Assembly: GCA_963797475.1 (NCBI GenBank)
Contig: CAWCPR010000003.1
Span: forward strand, 682,001 to 746,000
Direction: 5' to 3'
DNA from: CAWCPR01 sp963797475
Lineage (GTDB): Bacteria; Chloroflexota; Anaerolineae; Anaerolineales; UBA4823
DNA length: 64,000 nucleotides
Shown: in pieces, positions 26,068 to 34,648 of the stretch
How positions within the stretch are numbered: the stretch's first letter is position 1
Layout: each line of letters starts with the position of its first letter
Translations under genes and position numbers: made by a program
Notes under the pieces: generated by a model
The model's input: the letters and a program-made list of their open reading frames with translations, nothing else
What the model was told of the DNA's origin: nothing
Databases searched by the model: none

Positions 26068-26481
26068 ATGAGCGTAACAGATCCAATTGCTGATATGTTA
26101 ACCCGCATCCGCAATGCGGTGATGATGGGGCATGCGAATGTGGCCTTTCCTAGCTCCAAAATCAAGGTAGCCATCGCCAAGATTTTAAAGGAAGAAGGCT
26201 ATATCGGTGGGTATGAAGTGGCGGACGGAAAAATCACCGGCCAGAAAATCCTGCGCATCCGCCTTAAGTACGTTGGCGAGCGGCGCGAGCGCCGGCCGGT
26301 AATCACCGGACTCGAGCGAATCAGCCGGCCCGGTCGCCGGGTTTATACCAACAAGCAGGAGATCCCCTGGGTGCTCTCTGGCCTGGGTGTTGCCATCCTC
26401 TCCACACCCAAGGGCGTCATGACCGGCCAGCGCGCCCGCCAGCTTGGTGTGGGAGGCGAGGTCATCTGCAAAATCTGGTAA
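26068..26481 (+). CDS. rpsH: 30S ribosomal protein S8
   Basis: S8 binds the central domain of 16S and in E. coli represses the spc operon. The 137-residue protein starts MSVTDPIADMLTRIRNA and ends with the typical GEVICKIW. ATG follows GGAGG. A 91-bp spacer follows before rplF. Confidence 0.98.
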   Translation: MSVTDPIADMLTRIRNAVMMGHANVAFPSSKIKVAIAKILKEEGYIGGYEVADGKITGQKILRIRLKYVGERRERRPVITGLERISRPGRRVYTNKQEIPWVLSGLGVAILSTPKGVMTGQRARQLGVGGEVICKIW

Positions 26482-26572
26482 TCCGACTGAAGCCGAGGAT
26501 CTGCTGATTGTGACTGTGCTTGCTGCCAGGCAATCGGCGGCAGCCAGGATACAGTCTTAGGAGGTTGTCAAA

Positions 26573-27115
26573 GTGTCAAGAATTGGCCGTATGCCGGTTG
26601 AATTACCCAAAGGCGTGGAAGTGGAAGTTAAAGGCTCTTCTGTGCGCGTCAAAGGCCCAAAAGGCGAGTTGAGCCAGACATTCCCGTCATCCATGCAAAT
26701 TTCCCTGGAAGATGGGCAAGTCGTAGTCAATCGCCCTTCGGATGAGCGCACTCACAGGGCCTTACACGGTATGACTCGCGCTCTTATCAATAATATGGTC
26801 GTTGGCGTAAGCACAGGCTTTGAAAAAATCCTGGAAATTAACGGCGTCGGTTATCGCGCTGAAATGAACGGTAAAAACCTGGTGTTGAACGTCGGCTTTT
26901 CGCACCCGGTCGTTGTAGAGCCTCCAAAAGGGATTTCCTTCGAAGTGGATGCCCGTACCCGCCAGATCAAAATCCTGGGCTACGATAAGCAGGAAGTGGG
27001 ACAGGTTGCCGCAAACATCCGCGAAATTCGCCCACCCGAGCCTTATAAAGGCAAGGGTATAAAATATCTTACTGAAAAAATTCGCCGCAAGGCTGGCAAG
27101 GCTGGCAAGGTGTAA
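26573..27115 (+). CDS. rplF: 50S ribosomal protein L6
   Basis: L6 lies near the GTPase centre and sarcin-ricin loop. The 180-residue protein starts SRIGRMPVELPKGVEV and has the C-terminal IRPPEPYKGKGIKY motif. The start is GTG, preceded by AGGAGG. Confidence 0.98.
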   Translation: MSRIGRMPVELPKGVEVEVKGSSVRVKGPKGELSQTFPSSMQISLEDGQVVVNRPSDERTHRALHGMTRALINNMVVGVSTGFEKILEINGVGYRAEMNGKNLVLNVGFSHPVVVEPPKGISFEVDARTRQIKILGYDKQEVGQVAANIREIRPPEPYKGKGIKYLTEKIRRKAGKAGKV

Positions 27116-27119
27116 GCTT

Positions 27120-27488
27120 ATGTCTAAGAATATCTCACGTTCCGTTGCCCGAGATCGACGCCATACACGCGTTCGCAAAAATGTTTCAGGCACATCAGAA
27201 AGGCCGCGATTAAACGTTTTTCGCAGCCTGGCGGAAATCTATGCTCAGGTGATCGATGATCAAGCTGGCAGCACGCTCGTCTCGGCATCCTCAATCGACC
27301 ACGAATTGCGCAAGAAGATTGAAGGTAAGAAAAAAGTCGAGCAGGCGCGCCTGGTGGGCCAGGCATTAGCCGAGCGCGCTAAAGCCAAAGGGATCAACCA
27401 GGTAGTTTTTGACCGCGGCGGTTATCGTTACATTGGGCGGGTCAAAGCGCTGGCTGAAGGGGCGCGCGAAGGTGGCCTGGATTTCTAG
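27120..27488 (+). CDS. rplR: 50S ribosomal protein L18
   Basis: L18 binds 5S rRNA together with L5. The 122-residue product has RPRLNVFRSLAEIYAQVIDD and the C-terminal FDRGGYRYIGRVKALAEGAREGGLDF. ATG lies 4 bp after the rplF stop. Confidence 0.97.
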   Translation: MSKNISRSVARDRRHTRVRKNVSGTSERPRLNVFRSLAEIYAQVIDDQAGSTLVSASSIDHELRKKIEGKKKVEQARLVGQALAERAKAKGINQVVFDRGGYRYIGRVKALAEGAREGGLDF

Positions 27489-27539
27489 TAGATGCCTGCA
27501 GGAGCAGAGAACGGCCTGCTGCTCTACAAGGAGAAAAAG

Positions 27540-28070
27540 ATGACAGATTACGAGTTTTCGGAACTCACTCAAGAATACGACGAACGCGTGGTGGATATCG
27601 CCCGTGTAGCCAAAGTGGTTAAAGGCGGACGGCGCTTCTCTTTCCGGGTTACCGTGGTCGTTGGCGACAATCGCGGCAGCGTTGGCGTAGGCATCGGCAA
27701 AGCAAATGCCGTTCCGGACGCCATGCGCAAAGCCTCCGAGCGAGCGCGCCATAACATGAAGAAAGTTTCTGTGTACAAGTCGACTATCCCGCACGAGGTG
27801 ATCGGCAAGATCGCAGGGGCGCGTGTCCTGCTCAAGCCGGCCTCGCCCGGAACCGGCGTTATCGCCGGCGGCGGCGTGCGCGCCGTATTGGAAGCGGCTG
27901 GCGTGTCAGATATATTGACCAAATCTTTGGGCAGCAATAACGTATTGAACGTTGTACTGGCCACGATGGATGCACTCGACCAGCTCAAATCCCCGCAGGA
28001 TGAAGCAGCCCGGCGCGGCAAGTCGCCAAAGGATCTGCAGCCTTTCTGGGAGCGGAGGAAAAATGCCTGA
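27540..28070 (+). CDS. rpsE: 30S ribosomal protein S5
   Basis: S5 helps translational accuracy and lines the mRNA entry. The 176-residue product has the VVKGGRRFSFRVTVVVGD double-stranded RNA-binding motif and GSNNVLNVVLATMDAL. I prefer ATG 27540, 5 nt after AAGGAG, to ATG 27492 just behind rplR, which has no good ribosome site. The stop overlaps rpmD. Confidence 0.96.
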   Translation: MTDYEFSELTQEYDERVVDIARVAKVVKGGRRFSFRVTVVVGDNRGSVGVGIGKANAVPDAMRKASERARHNMKKVSVYKSTIPHEVIGKIAGARVLLKPASPGTGVIAGGGVRAVLEAAGVSDILTKSLGSNNVLNVVLATMDALDQLKSPQDEAARRGKSPKDLQPFWERRKNA

Positions 28071-28287
28071 TTCCGCAAACACGAATGAGAAGGTTATCCG
28101 GGTGACCCTAGTTAGAAGCCCGATTGGGTACCCGAAGCGCCAAAAAGCTACCGTCCGGGCGCTCGGCCTGCGTCGCATGCACCAGACTGTTGAGCACGCC
28201 GATTTAGCGACCTTGCGCGGCATGCTGGCCAAAGTCAGCCACCTGGTTGAAGTTGAAGAATTGTTGGGCGCTCCTGGTGCAAATTAA
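28063..28287 (+). CDS. rpmD: 50S ribosomal protein L30
   Basis: The 74-residue product has the L30 core VIRVTLVRSPIGYPKRQKATVRALGL and a longer C-terminal tail than the usual 60 residues. It overlaps the rpsE stop by 8 nt and has GGAGG upstream, consistent with coupling. Confidence 0.95.
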   Translation: MPDSANTNEKVIRVTLVRSPIGYPKRQKATVRALGLRRMHQTVEHADLATLRGMLAKVSHLVEVEELLGAPGAN

Positions 28288-28335
28288 TAACGAAGCATAC
28301 AGGTTTGTCAAAATTGAAGCATAAAAGGATCGATT

Positions 28336-28791
28336 ATGAAGCTCCACGATCTTAAACCGCAAGAAGGATCGAAGAAAGACCGCAAGCGCGTTGGGCGAGG
28401 TATTTCTGCGGGCCAGGGAAAGACCGCCGGCCGCGGCACCAAGGGCCAGAACGCGCGCGCCGGCGGCGGAACCCGCCTGTACCACCAGGGCGGCAACCTG
28501 CCTTTCTTCCGCCGGCTGCCCTTCGTTCGTGGTAAAGGGTTTACCCCGCTCAACCAGGTGGAATATAACGAGATTAACCTGGACCAACTGGCGAATTTCG
28601 CAGCGGGCAGTGAAATTTCCCCAGAGAGTTTGGCAGAAGCCCATTTACTGCGTGACAAACGAAATCCGGTTGTAATTCTCGGCCGCGGCGATATCGAAGT
28701 TGCCATCAAAGTGAGCGTCCACCGCATCACCAAGGGCGCCAGGGCGAAAATCGAAGCAGCGGGCGGTAGTGTAAAAATCTTGGAATTTTAA
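28336..28791 (+). CDS. rplO: 50S ribosomal protein L15
   Basis: L15 is a late-assembly 50S protein with a long basic extension. The 151-residue product starts MKLHDLKPQEGSKKDRKRVG and has GKTAGRGTKGQNARAGGG. It is followed within 25 bp by secY, the standard order. Confidence 0.97.
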   Translation: MKLHDLKPQEGSKKDRKRVGRGISAGQGKTAGRGTKGQNARAGGGTRLYHQGGNLPFFRRLPFVRGKGFTPLNQVEYNEINLDQLANFAAGSEISPESLAEAHLLRDKRNPVVILGRGDIEVAIKVSVHRITKGARAKIEAAGGSVKILEF

Positions 28792-28815
28792 AATTCCAAG
28801 AAAGGAGACTAATCC

Positions 28816-30156
28816 ATGAAGCGGTCTGCTTGGCGCTACCTTTGGGCAGCCCCGGATATTCGCCGGAAATTATTGATGACCGTTGGCCTGCTGGCGCTCT
28901 ATCGCCTGGCGGCCCATGTTCCCGTCCCAGGCGTCGATCGAGCGGCGCTGGTCGGGATCTTAACCCGCGGAGGCGCCGGGGGAACTCTGGTGGGACTGCT
29001 CGACCTGCTGTCGGGCGGTACGGTCTCGAATTTTTCGGTGTTGGCGATGGGCGTTTATCCTTACATCACCGCCCAGATTATCTTGCAGCTGCTGGTGCCA
29101 ATCATCCCGGCCCTCCAAAAACGCATGGAGGAGGATCCGCGCGAGGGACAGAAATGGATGGAAAAATGGACTTACATCCTGGCTGTCCCAATGGCGGCTT
29201 TGCAGGCGATCGGGCAGATCAATATTTTCTCCAGTATTGCTGGCGCGCAAATCATCAAGAACTTCGGGTTTAGCGGCGCAAGCCTGCTGCCATCCCTGGC
29301 GATCATTTTCAGCATGACCGCCGGTACAATGTTCGCGATTTGGCTTGGCGAGCTCATTTCTGAATACGGCATCCGCAACCAGGGACTGTCACTGATTATC
29401 TTCGCCGGCATCGTCTCACGCATCCCTGCTAATTTCAGCAGTATGCTGGCCGACCAACAAAACCGTCTGTTCATCATCATTGGCATGATTTTGATTACAT
29501 CCCTCACGATTTTCGCGATCGTGTTCGTGCAACAAGGACGCCGCAACGTCCCGGTGATGTACCCGGGCCGGCGTATGGGCAACCGCATGTCGATGCCGGT
29601 CAAGGGCACGCTTCCATTGATGGTCAACATGGCAGGCATGATCCCCTTGATTTTCGCCCAATCCCTGTTGACTTTCCCGGCAATTTTAGCCAGCTTTTTC
29701 ACCCAGTCCAAAGTTACTTTCCTCGCAAAACTGGCAGCCAGTGTCCAGGCCATGTTCGGTGGGCAAGGCACTTTTTACTACTTGATGTACTTCCTGATGG
29801 TGGTGCTGTTCACTTTCTTTTATACCAATGTCTTGTTCACGCAACAGAATTATGGTGAGAATCTAAAAAAGGTAGGCGCGCAGATCCCGGGTGTCAGCCG
29901 TGGAGCTCCCACCCAGAGGTATCTCAACCGTGTTTTAAGCCGGATCACGCTGCCCGGCGCCCTCTTTCTGGGGATTGTGGCCATCCTGCCCTGGCTTCTA
30001 AGCCTGGTGGTCCCCTTTGGGGGCCAGAATGGTGGCCTGCTGCTGGTTTCATCCGCTGGTTTGCTGATCGTTGTGGGCGTTGTCCGCGACGCGTTCTTCA
30101 ATATCGAGGCGGAGCTGAAACTGCATGGTTATGATGAAACGCTTTTAGTGCGCTAA
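28816..30156 (+). CDS. secY: Protein translocase subunit SecY
   Basis: SecY is the channel of the Sec export system in the cytoplasmic membrane. The 446-residue protein has about ten hydrophobic segments. It has the N-terminal VPVPGVD region, the loop GRRMGNRMSMPVKG-type segment, the conserved QNYGENLKK stretch and a C-terminal HGYDETLLVR tail. ATG follows AGGAG. The gene sits between r-protein genes and adk, as in most spc operons. Confidence 0.98.
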   Translation: MKRSAWRYLWAAPDIRRKLLMTVGLLALYRLAAHVPVPGVDRAALVGILTRGGAGGTLVGLLDLLSGGTVSNFSVLAMGVYPYITAQIILQLLVPIIPALQKRMEEDPREGQKWMEKWTYILAVPMAALQAIGQINIFSSIAGAQIIKNFGFSGASLLPSLAIIFSMTAGTMFAIWLGELISEYGIRNQGLSLIIFAGIVSRIPANFSSMLADQQNRLFIIIGMILITSLTIFAIVFVQQGRRNVPVMYPGRRMGNRMSMPVKGTLPLMVNMAGMIPLIFAQSLLTFPAILASFFTQSKVTFLAKLAASVQAMFGGQGTFYYLMYFLMVVLFTFFYTNVLFTQQNYGENLKKVGAQIPGVSRGAPTQRYLNRVLSRITLPGALFLGIVAILPWLLSLVVPFGGQNGGLLLVSSAGLLIVVGVVRDAFFNIEAELKLHGYDETLLVR

Positions 30157-30169
30157 AAAGGGGAAGAGC

Positions 30170-30826
30170 ATGTCTACTTATATCGTCCTTCTCGGCCCTC
30201 CCGGAGCGGGAAAAGGCACCCAGGCCCAAATCATTTCCGAAAAATTGGGCTTGCCGCACATATCTTCCGGCGATATTTTCCGGGAGAATTTAAAAAACCA
30301 AACTGAATTGGGAAAGCTGGCAAAGGGTTACATGGAACACGGCGAGCTAGTTCCAGATGATGTGACCATCGCCATGATCCGGGAACGCCTGTCCCGCCCG
30401 GACGCCAAGCCGGGCGCCCTTCTGGATGGATTTCCGCGCACCCCCGCCCAGGCAGAGGCGCTGGCGGTTATGCTTACCGAATTCCAGGGCGGTGTAAATT
30501 GTGTTCCGTACATCAAAGTTCCGGAAGAAGTGCTGGTCGATCGCCTGACCGGTCGTTGGACTTGCCGGGCGGAAGGCCATATTTTTCACGAGAAATTCAA
30601 CCCGCCCCAAAAAGCCAGGGTTTGTGATTTCGATGGCTCGGAACTTTACCAGCGGGAAGACGACAAAGCAGAGACAGTGAAGAACCGCATCCGAGTTTAT
30701 CTCGCTCAGACGATGCCGTTGATCGAATATTATCAAGAGCGCGACAAACTCTTAGAAGTGGATGGAACCCAGCCGATTGAAAAAGTTGGCGAAGAGCTGC
30801 TGGCTGGGCTCTCCAAAGCGATATAA
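30170..30826 (+). CDS. adk: Adenylate kinase
   Basis: It interconverts ATP plus AMP and two ADP. The 218-residue protein has the P-loop GPPGAGKGT (9-17), the AMP-binding GDIFREN and LDGFPRTPAQ segments, and a long LID (about 127-165). In the LID, C132, C152 and D155 match zinc ligands of the Gram-positive type, but the second expected Cys (135) is Glu, with His137 nearby, so metal binding is uncertain. It lies 13 bp after secY. Confidence 0.97.
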   Translation: MSTYIVLLGPPGAGKGTQAQIISEKLGLPHISSGDIFRENLKNQTELGKLAKGYMEHGELVPDDVTIAMIRERLSRPDAKPGALLDGFPRTPAQAEALAVMLTEFQGGVNCVPYIKVPEEVLVDRLTGRWTCRAEGHIFHEKFNPPQKARVCDFDGSELYQREDDKAETVKNRIRVYLAQTMPLIEYYQERDKLLEVDGTQPIEKVGEELLAGLSKAI

Positions 30827-30827
30827 A

Positions 30828-31601
30828 ATGATGGGTTGGGAACAAAACGTTGTAATCAAGAGCCAGTCAGAGCTGGCGCTCATGCGAGAGGCAGGGCGAG
30901 TCAACGCGCTGGCGTTAGCTGCCGTGCGAGAGGCGATCAGCCCAGGGGTTACCACCGCAGAGCTGGACGCAATTGCTGAAGAAGTCATTCGGAAACATGG
31001 CGGCGCCCCGGTTTTCAAAGGTTACCCGGGGCCTTACCCTTACCCGGCTACGCTGACCGTAAGCTTAAATGAAGAGCTGGTCCATGGTATCCCGGGAAAG
31101 CGCAAGTTGAAGGAAGGAGACATTGTCTCCGTTGACTGCGGGACGCTCCTGGAAGGGTTCGTTGGCGATTCTGCATTTTCGGTTGGAGTCGGCGAGATTT
31201 CGCCTCTGGCGAAGGATCTGCTGCAAGTCACCGAAAAGTCCTTGTACGAAGGCATCCGGAAAATGCGCGCCGGCAACCACGTCGGCGACGTTTCGGCAGC
31301 GGTGCAGGCGTTCGTTGAAAAAAGGGATTTCTGTCTCACCCGTGAATACACCGGGCATGGGGTCGGCCGGGCCATGCATGAAGGGCCGCAAGTTCCCAAT
31401 TATGGCATTCCGGGCCGGGGTTTGCTGCTGCGCCCAGGCATGACCATTGCCCTGGAGCCGATGGTGCTGGTAAGCACTCCACGCACCCGGGTGCTGGCTG
31501 ACCAATGGACGGTAGTTTCGGCGGATGGCTCGCTGACGGCCCATTTCGAACACAGTGTAGCTGTCACAGAGGATGAACCCCTCATCCTGACTGTGCCGTG
31601 A
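30828..31601 (+). CDS. map: Methionine aminopeptidase, type I
   Basis: It removes the initiator methionine from nascent proteins. The 257-residue protein carries the family metal and substrate residues: His86 (ELVHGIPG), Asp103, Asp114, His177 (TGHGVGRAMHEGP), Glu210 and Glu241. ATG at 30828 follows the adk stop by 1 nt; translation is probably coupled. infA would normally follow but is not present here. Confidence 0.97.
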   Translation: MMGWEQNVVIKSQSELALMREAGRVNALALAAVREAISPGVTTAELDAIAEEVIRKHGGAPVFKGYPGPYPYPATLTVSLNEELVHGIPGKRKLKEGDIVSVDCGTLLEGFVGDSAFSVGVGEISPLAKDLLQVTEKSLYEGIRKMRAGNHVGDVSAAVQAFVEKRDFCLTREYTGHGVGRAMHEGPQVPNYGIPGRGLLLRPGMTIALEPMVLVSTPRTRVLADQWTVVSADGSLTAHFEHSVAVTEDEPLILTVP

Positions 31602-31678
31602 TGATCAAAAAAAGGTCTCTGGGATTTTCTGGGGTGAGGGCCCACCACAGCGGTTCCTAAAGACCCTCAAAAAAGTAC

Positions 31679-31707
31679 TGGACGAAAATAGCCGGAGCAA
31701 GTATAAT
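31679..31707 (+). promoter_or_regulatory. Internal promoter before rpmJ
   Basis: TGGACG (31679-31684), 17-nt spacer, perfect TATAAT (31702-31707). It would start transcription near 31714, about 54 nt before rpmJ, so the alpha-type genes (rpmJ to rplQ) can be expressed apart from the spc part. Confidence 0.6.
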
Positions 31708-31767
31708 CGAGACTTTGGCTGTACTATGACCGGCATTAAGTAAACCGGTTCTCAAGGAGAAGGTATC

Positions 31768-31881
31768 ATGAAGGTCTCATCTTCGATCAAAAAACGCTGC
31801 GCGAAGTGTAAGATCGTAAAGCGTAAGGGCGTTTTGTATGTTATTTGTGAAAACCCTAAGCATAAGCAGCGACAAGGATAG
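31768..31881 (+). CDS. rpmJ: 50S ribosomal protein L36
   Basis: The 37-residue protein is the zinc-binding form, with Cys11, Cys14, Cys27 and His32. It packs into 23S near the 5S contact. ATG follows AAGGAGA. It is preceded by a 166-bp spacer with a promoter, and rpsM follows after 6 bp. Confidence 0.97.
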   Translation: MKVSSSIKKRCAKCKIVKRKGVLYVICENPKHKQRQG

Positions 31882-31887
31882 TTCGAT

Positions 31888-32277
31888 ATGGCCCGTATAG
31901 AAGGCGTTGATCTTCCACGAAATAAACGTATTGAAGTAGGCCTCACCTATATTTATGGGGTTGGCCTGCCGCGCTCTCATAAAGTCCTGGCAGCGACGCG
32001 CGTCAGCCCTGACACGCGGGTGAAAGATTTGACCGATGCCGAAGTCGCTCTGCTGCGTGATTACATCTCTCAGAATTACAAAGTTGAGGGTGACCTGCGC
32101 CGTGAGGTGCAGTTGAATATCAAGCGGTTGATCGAGATTGGCAGCTACCGGGGTTTGCGCCACCGCCGGAATTTGCCGGTGAATGGACAACGGACGCGCA
32201 CGAACGCGCGCACACGCAAAGGCCCTAAAAAGACAGTTGCTGGACGCGGCCGGCGGCGCGGCGCCAAGAAGAAGTAA
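31888..32277 (+). CDS. rpsM: 30S ribosomal protein S13
   Basis: S13 forms a head-to-50S bridge and touches the P-site tRNA. The 129-residue product starts MARIEGVDLPRNKRIEVGLTYIYG and contains the basic tail with LPVNGQRTRTNARTRKG. ATG is 6 bp after rpmJ. Confidence 0.98.
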   Translation: MARIEGVDLPRNKRIEVGLTYIYGVGLPRSHKVLAATRVSPDTRVKDLTDAEVALLRDYISQNYKVEGDLRREVQLNIKRLIEIGSYRGLRHRRNLPVNGQRTRTNARTRKGPKKTVAGRGRRRGAKKK

Positions 32278-32292
32278 TCTTTATTAAGTTCA

Positions 32293-32369
32293 TCAACCGG
32301 TTTTGCAGCCTGGCGGATTGGGTTCCTTCCTCCCAGCGGCTGTCTGCCAGGGAAAAAGCTGGTGGTTGA
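32293..32369 (+). promoter_or_regulatory. Nested RNA stem upstream of rpsK
   Basis: The 147-bp spacer before rpsK folds into nested helices: TCAACC (32293-32298) with GGTTGA (32364-32369), CAGC (32306-32309) with GCTG (32358-32361), and CCTGGC (32309-32314) with GCCAGG (32346-32351), enclosing a GGG/CCC stem. CAGC and CCTGGC share one base, so one of those pairs is shortened by one. No terminator T run follows. It resembles an r-protein-responsive leader. Confidence 0.5.
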
Positions 32370-32424
32370 GCTAAATAAAGTTGGCTATGTGCTGAAATTG
32401 GAGTTCAATTTATAAAGAGGTTTT

Positions 32425-32829
32425 ATGGCTCAAAGTGTACGATCTACGCGCCGAAAAGGCGGAACTCGCAAAGTAAAGCGATCCCTGTCAGCCGGACAGG
32501 TGCATATCTTCGCGACTTTCAACAACACCATTGTCACCATAACGGATACCCAGGGCAATACAGTTGCCTGGGGTAGTGCTGGAAGCGCCGGATTTAAAGG
32601 CTCGCGCAAGAGCACACCTTTTGCAGCGCGGCTGGCGGCCGAGCAGGCGATTAAAGCCGCTATGGCAATGGGATTGCAGGAAGTGGAATTGTACGTCAAA
32701 GGACCTGGCCCCGGCCGAGAGTCTGCCATCCGGGCCGTGCAATCGCAGGGCTTGAAGGTGACCTCCATCACGGATATCACCCCAGTCCCCCACAACGGAT
32801 GCCGACCGCCGAAAAAACGCCGCGTCTGA
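32425..32829 (+). CDS. rpsK: 30S ribosomal protein S11
   Basis: S11 sits on the 30S platform near the E site. The 134-residue product has GQVHIFATFNNTIVTITDTQGN and ends with the standard TPVPHNGCRPPKKRRV. ATG follows GAGG after a 147-bp spacer with nested stems. Confidence 0.98.
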   Translation: MAQSVRSTRRKGGTRKVKRSLSAGQVHIFATFNNTIVTITDTQGNTVAWGSAGSAGFKGSRKSTPFAARLAAEQAIKAAMAMGLQEVELYVKGPGPGRESAIRAVQSQGLKVTSITDITPVPHNGCRPPKKRRV

Positions 32830-32868
32830 TTTTTAGAATTTCAGGAAGGATCATAAGGTAATTCCGAT

Positions 32869-33507
32869 ATGGCAAAATATCGTGGCCCAGTATGTAAATT
32901 ATGCCGCCGAGAAGGCGAAAAACTGTTCTTAAAAGGTGAGCGCTGCTTTACGGCCAAATGCGCATTCGAAAGACGTGGCTACGCCCCGGGCGAGCACGGC
33001 AAAGGCGCGCAATTCCGGCGCCGGCGCGAATCGGACTACAACCGGCAACTGCGCGCCAAGCAAAAAGCGCGTCGCATTTACGGCATCCTGGAGCGCCAGT
33101 TCCGCCGCTATTACCAGGTTTCTTTGCAGCGCCGCGGCCTGACCGGCCTCAACCTGCTGCAAATCCTGGAATCACGGCTGGACAATGTCATCTACCGCCT
33201 CGGGTTTGCCGACAGCCGCGCTCAAGCGAGACTATTGGTTACTCACGGGCACTTTTCGGTGAACGGTCGCCGCACGGATGTGCCCTCCATGTTGATGTCG
33301 TCCGGTGATCGTTTGGAAGTCCGTGAAGGCTCCCGCAAACGCACATACTTCAAGGACCTCTCCGCAGTGGCCGAAGACAAAAACGTGCCAGCCTGGTTGA
33401 GCCGCGATTTGAAAGTGCTTTCAGGGACAGTCGTCCGCTTGCCCGAACGGGCCGAAATTGACGGCAATTTAAGTGAACGATTAATCGTCGAGTATTACTC
33501 GCGATAA
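32869..33507 (+). CDS. rpsD: 30S ribosomal protein S4, zinc type
   Basis: S4 starts assembly of the 30S 5' domain and often represses its own operon. The 212-residue product keeps an N-terminal four-cysteine motif (Cys9, Cys12, Cys26, Cys31), the metal-binding form, and an S4 RNA-binding domain (about 100-165, RLDNVIYRLGFADSRAQARLLV). A structured spacer follows before rpoA. Confidence 0.98.
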   Translation: MAKYRGPVCKLCRREGEKLFLKGERCFTAKCAFERRGYAPGEHGKGAQFRRRRESDYNRQLRAKQKARRIYGILERQFRRYYQVSLQRRGLTGLNLLQILESRLDNVIYRLGFADSRAQARLLVTHGHFSVNGRRTDVPSMLMSSGDRLEVREGSRKRTYFKDLSAVAEDKNVPAWLSRDLKVLSGTVVRLPERAEIDGNLSERLIVEYYSR

Positions 33508-33519
33508 TTTTAGACAGTT

Positions 33520-33632
33520 ACACGTTGGAATAGAAACGCGCCCTGGGCTTTAGCCCCGCGTTCAATTGTGAAAGGGGTCTCACTAAAAGAGACGGCTTCT
33601 CCAAAATGGGCGCCAAAATTTCCAACGTGTAG
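33520..33632 (+). promoter_or_regulatory. Multi-branched RNA element between rpsD and rpoA
   Basis: A perfect 12-bp closing stem (33520-33531 with 33621-33632) encloses GCGCCC (33539-33544) with GGGCGC (33609-33614). Inside that are a GGGC-TTTA-GCCC hairpin (33546-33557) and a GTCTC/GAGAC hairpin (33578-33594). This is a clear multi-way junction with no T run. Its place suggests autogenous control of rpoA-rplQ, perhaps by S4; that is inference. Confidence 0.65.
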
Positions 33633-33670
33633 ATTGCCTTGGGAATTAATCGTGAGGGATGAGGTGAACC

Positions 33671-34642
33671 GTGATAGGTTTGAGTAATATGGTGACGCCG
33701 AAAATTGAGCGCGAAGCTGAAGCGCGCAATTACGGCAAGTTTATCATCAGCCCGCTGGAGCGTGGATATGGAATCACGCTCGGTAACGCCCTGCGCAGGG
33801 TATTGCTATCCTCGTTAGAGGGTGCGGCGGTCACCTCTATCCGTATTGCTGATGTTCAGCATGAGTTCAGTGATATCCCCGGTGTACGTGAAGATGTCAT
33901 CCGGGTGATGCTGCAGATCAAGCAATTGCGGATGAAGCTGTATGATGTAGATACCGCCCGGCTGCACCTTGAAGTGCGCGGGGGCGGGGTTGTTACTGCC
34001 GCCGATATCATCGTCCCGCCTGAGGTAGAGATCATGAACCCCGACCTTTACCTGTTCGCGGTGGATGACAACAGCGCCAGATTAGAAATAGAAATGACTG
34101 TGGAGCGCGGCCGTGGCTACTCGCCCGCCGACGAGCGCACAGGTCGCCTGCCGATCGGTGAGCTTCCGGTCGATGCGATTTATAGCCCGGTCAGGCGTGT
34201 AAATTGGGACGTCGGCTATGCCCGCGTTGGCCAAAGCACAAACTACGATAAACTGATCCTGGAAATCTGGACGGATGGCACGATTGGGCCGGAAGACGCT
34301 CTCAGCACCAGCGCCAAAATCCTGATCGATCACCTGCGTCACCTGGCAGGGATCAGTGAAGAATTGCTGGCCGCGATCGCCCTGGATGAAGAAGAGAGCA
34401 GCCGCTTAACCAGCGAGATGATCGAGACGCCGATCGAAAACCTGGACCTCTCCGTGCGGGTTTTCAACTCGTTGAAGCGCACTGGGATTACAACAGTAGG
34501 CGAGGTGATCGAGCTGCTCGAGAAAGGCGACGAAGCCGTGATGTCCATCCGCAACTTCGGCGAAAAGAGCCTGGACGAACTGCGTCAAAAGATGCAGGAA
34601 AAGGGCTACCTCCAGGATGGAACTGACAAAGAAGTGGAGTAG
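33671..34642 (+). CDS. rpoA: DNA-directed RNA polymerase subunit alpha
   Basis: Alpha dimerises to start RNA polymerase assembly, and its C-terminal domain binds UP elements and activators. The 323-residue protein has the N-terminal LERGYGITLGNALRRVLLSSLEG assembly region and a C-terminal domain (about 245-315) with ENLDLSVRVFNSLKRTGITTVGE and NFGEKSLDEL. The GTG start follows GAGGTG; an in-frame ATG lies 18 nt downstream. rplQ follows 6 bp later. Confidence 0.98.
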   Translation: MIGLSNMVTPKIEREAEARNYGKFIISPLERGYGITLGNALRRVLLSSLEGAAVTSIRIADVQHEFSDIPGVREDVIRVMLQIKQLRMKLYDVDTARLHLEVRGGGVVTAADIIVPPEVEIMNPDLYLFAVDDNSARLEIEMTVERGRGYSPADERTGRLPIGELPVDAIYSPVRRVNWDVGYARVGQSTNYDKLILEIWTDGTIGPEDALSTSAKILIDHLRHLAGISEELLAAIALDEEESSRLTSEMIETPIENLDLSVRVFNSLKRTGITTVGEVIELLEKGDEAVMSIRNFGEKSLDELRQKMQEKGYLQDGTDKEVE

Positions 34643-34648
34643 TTAGCA

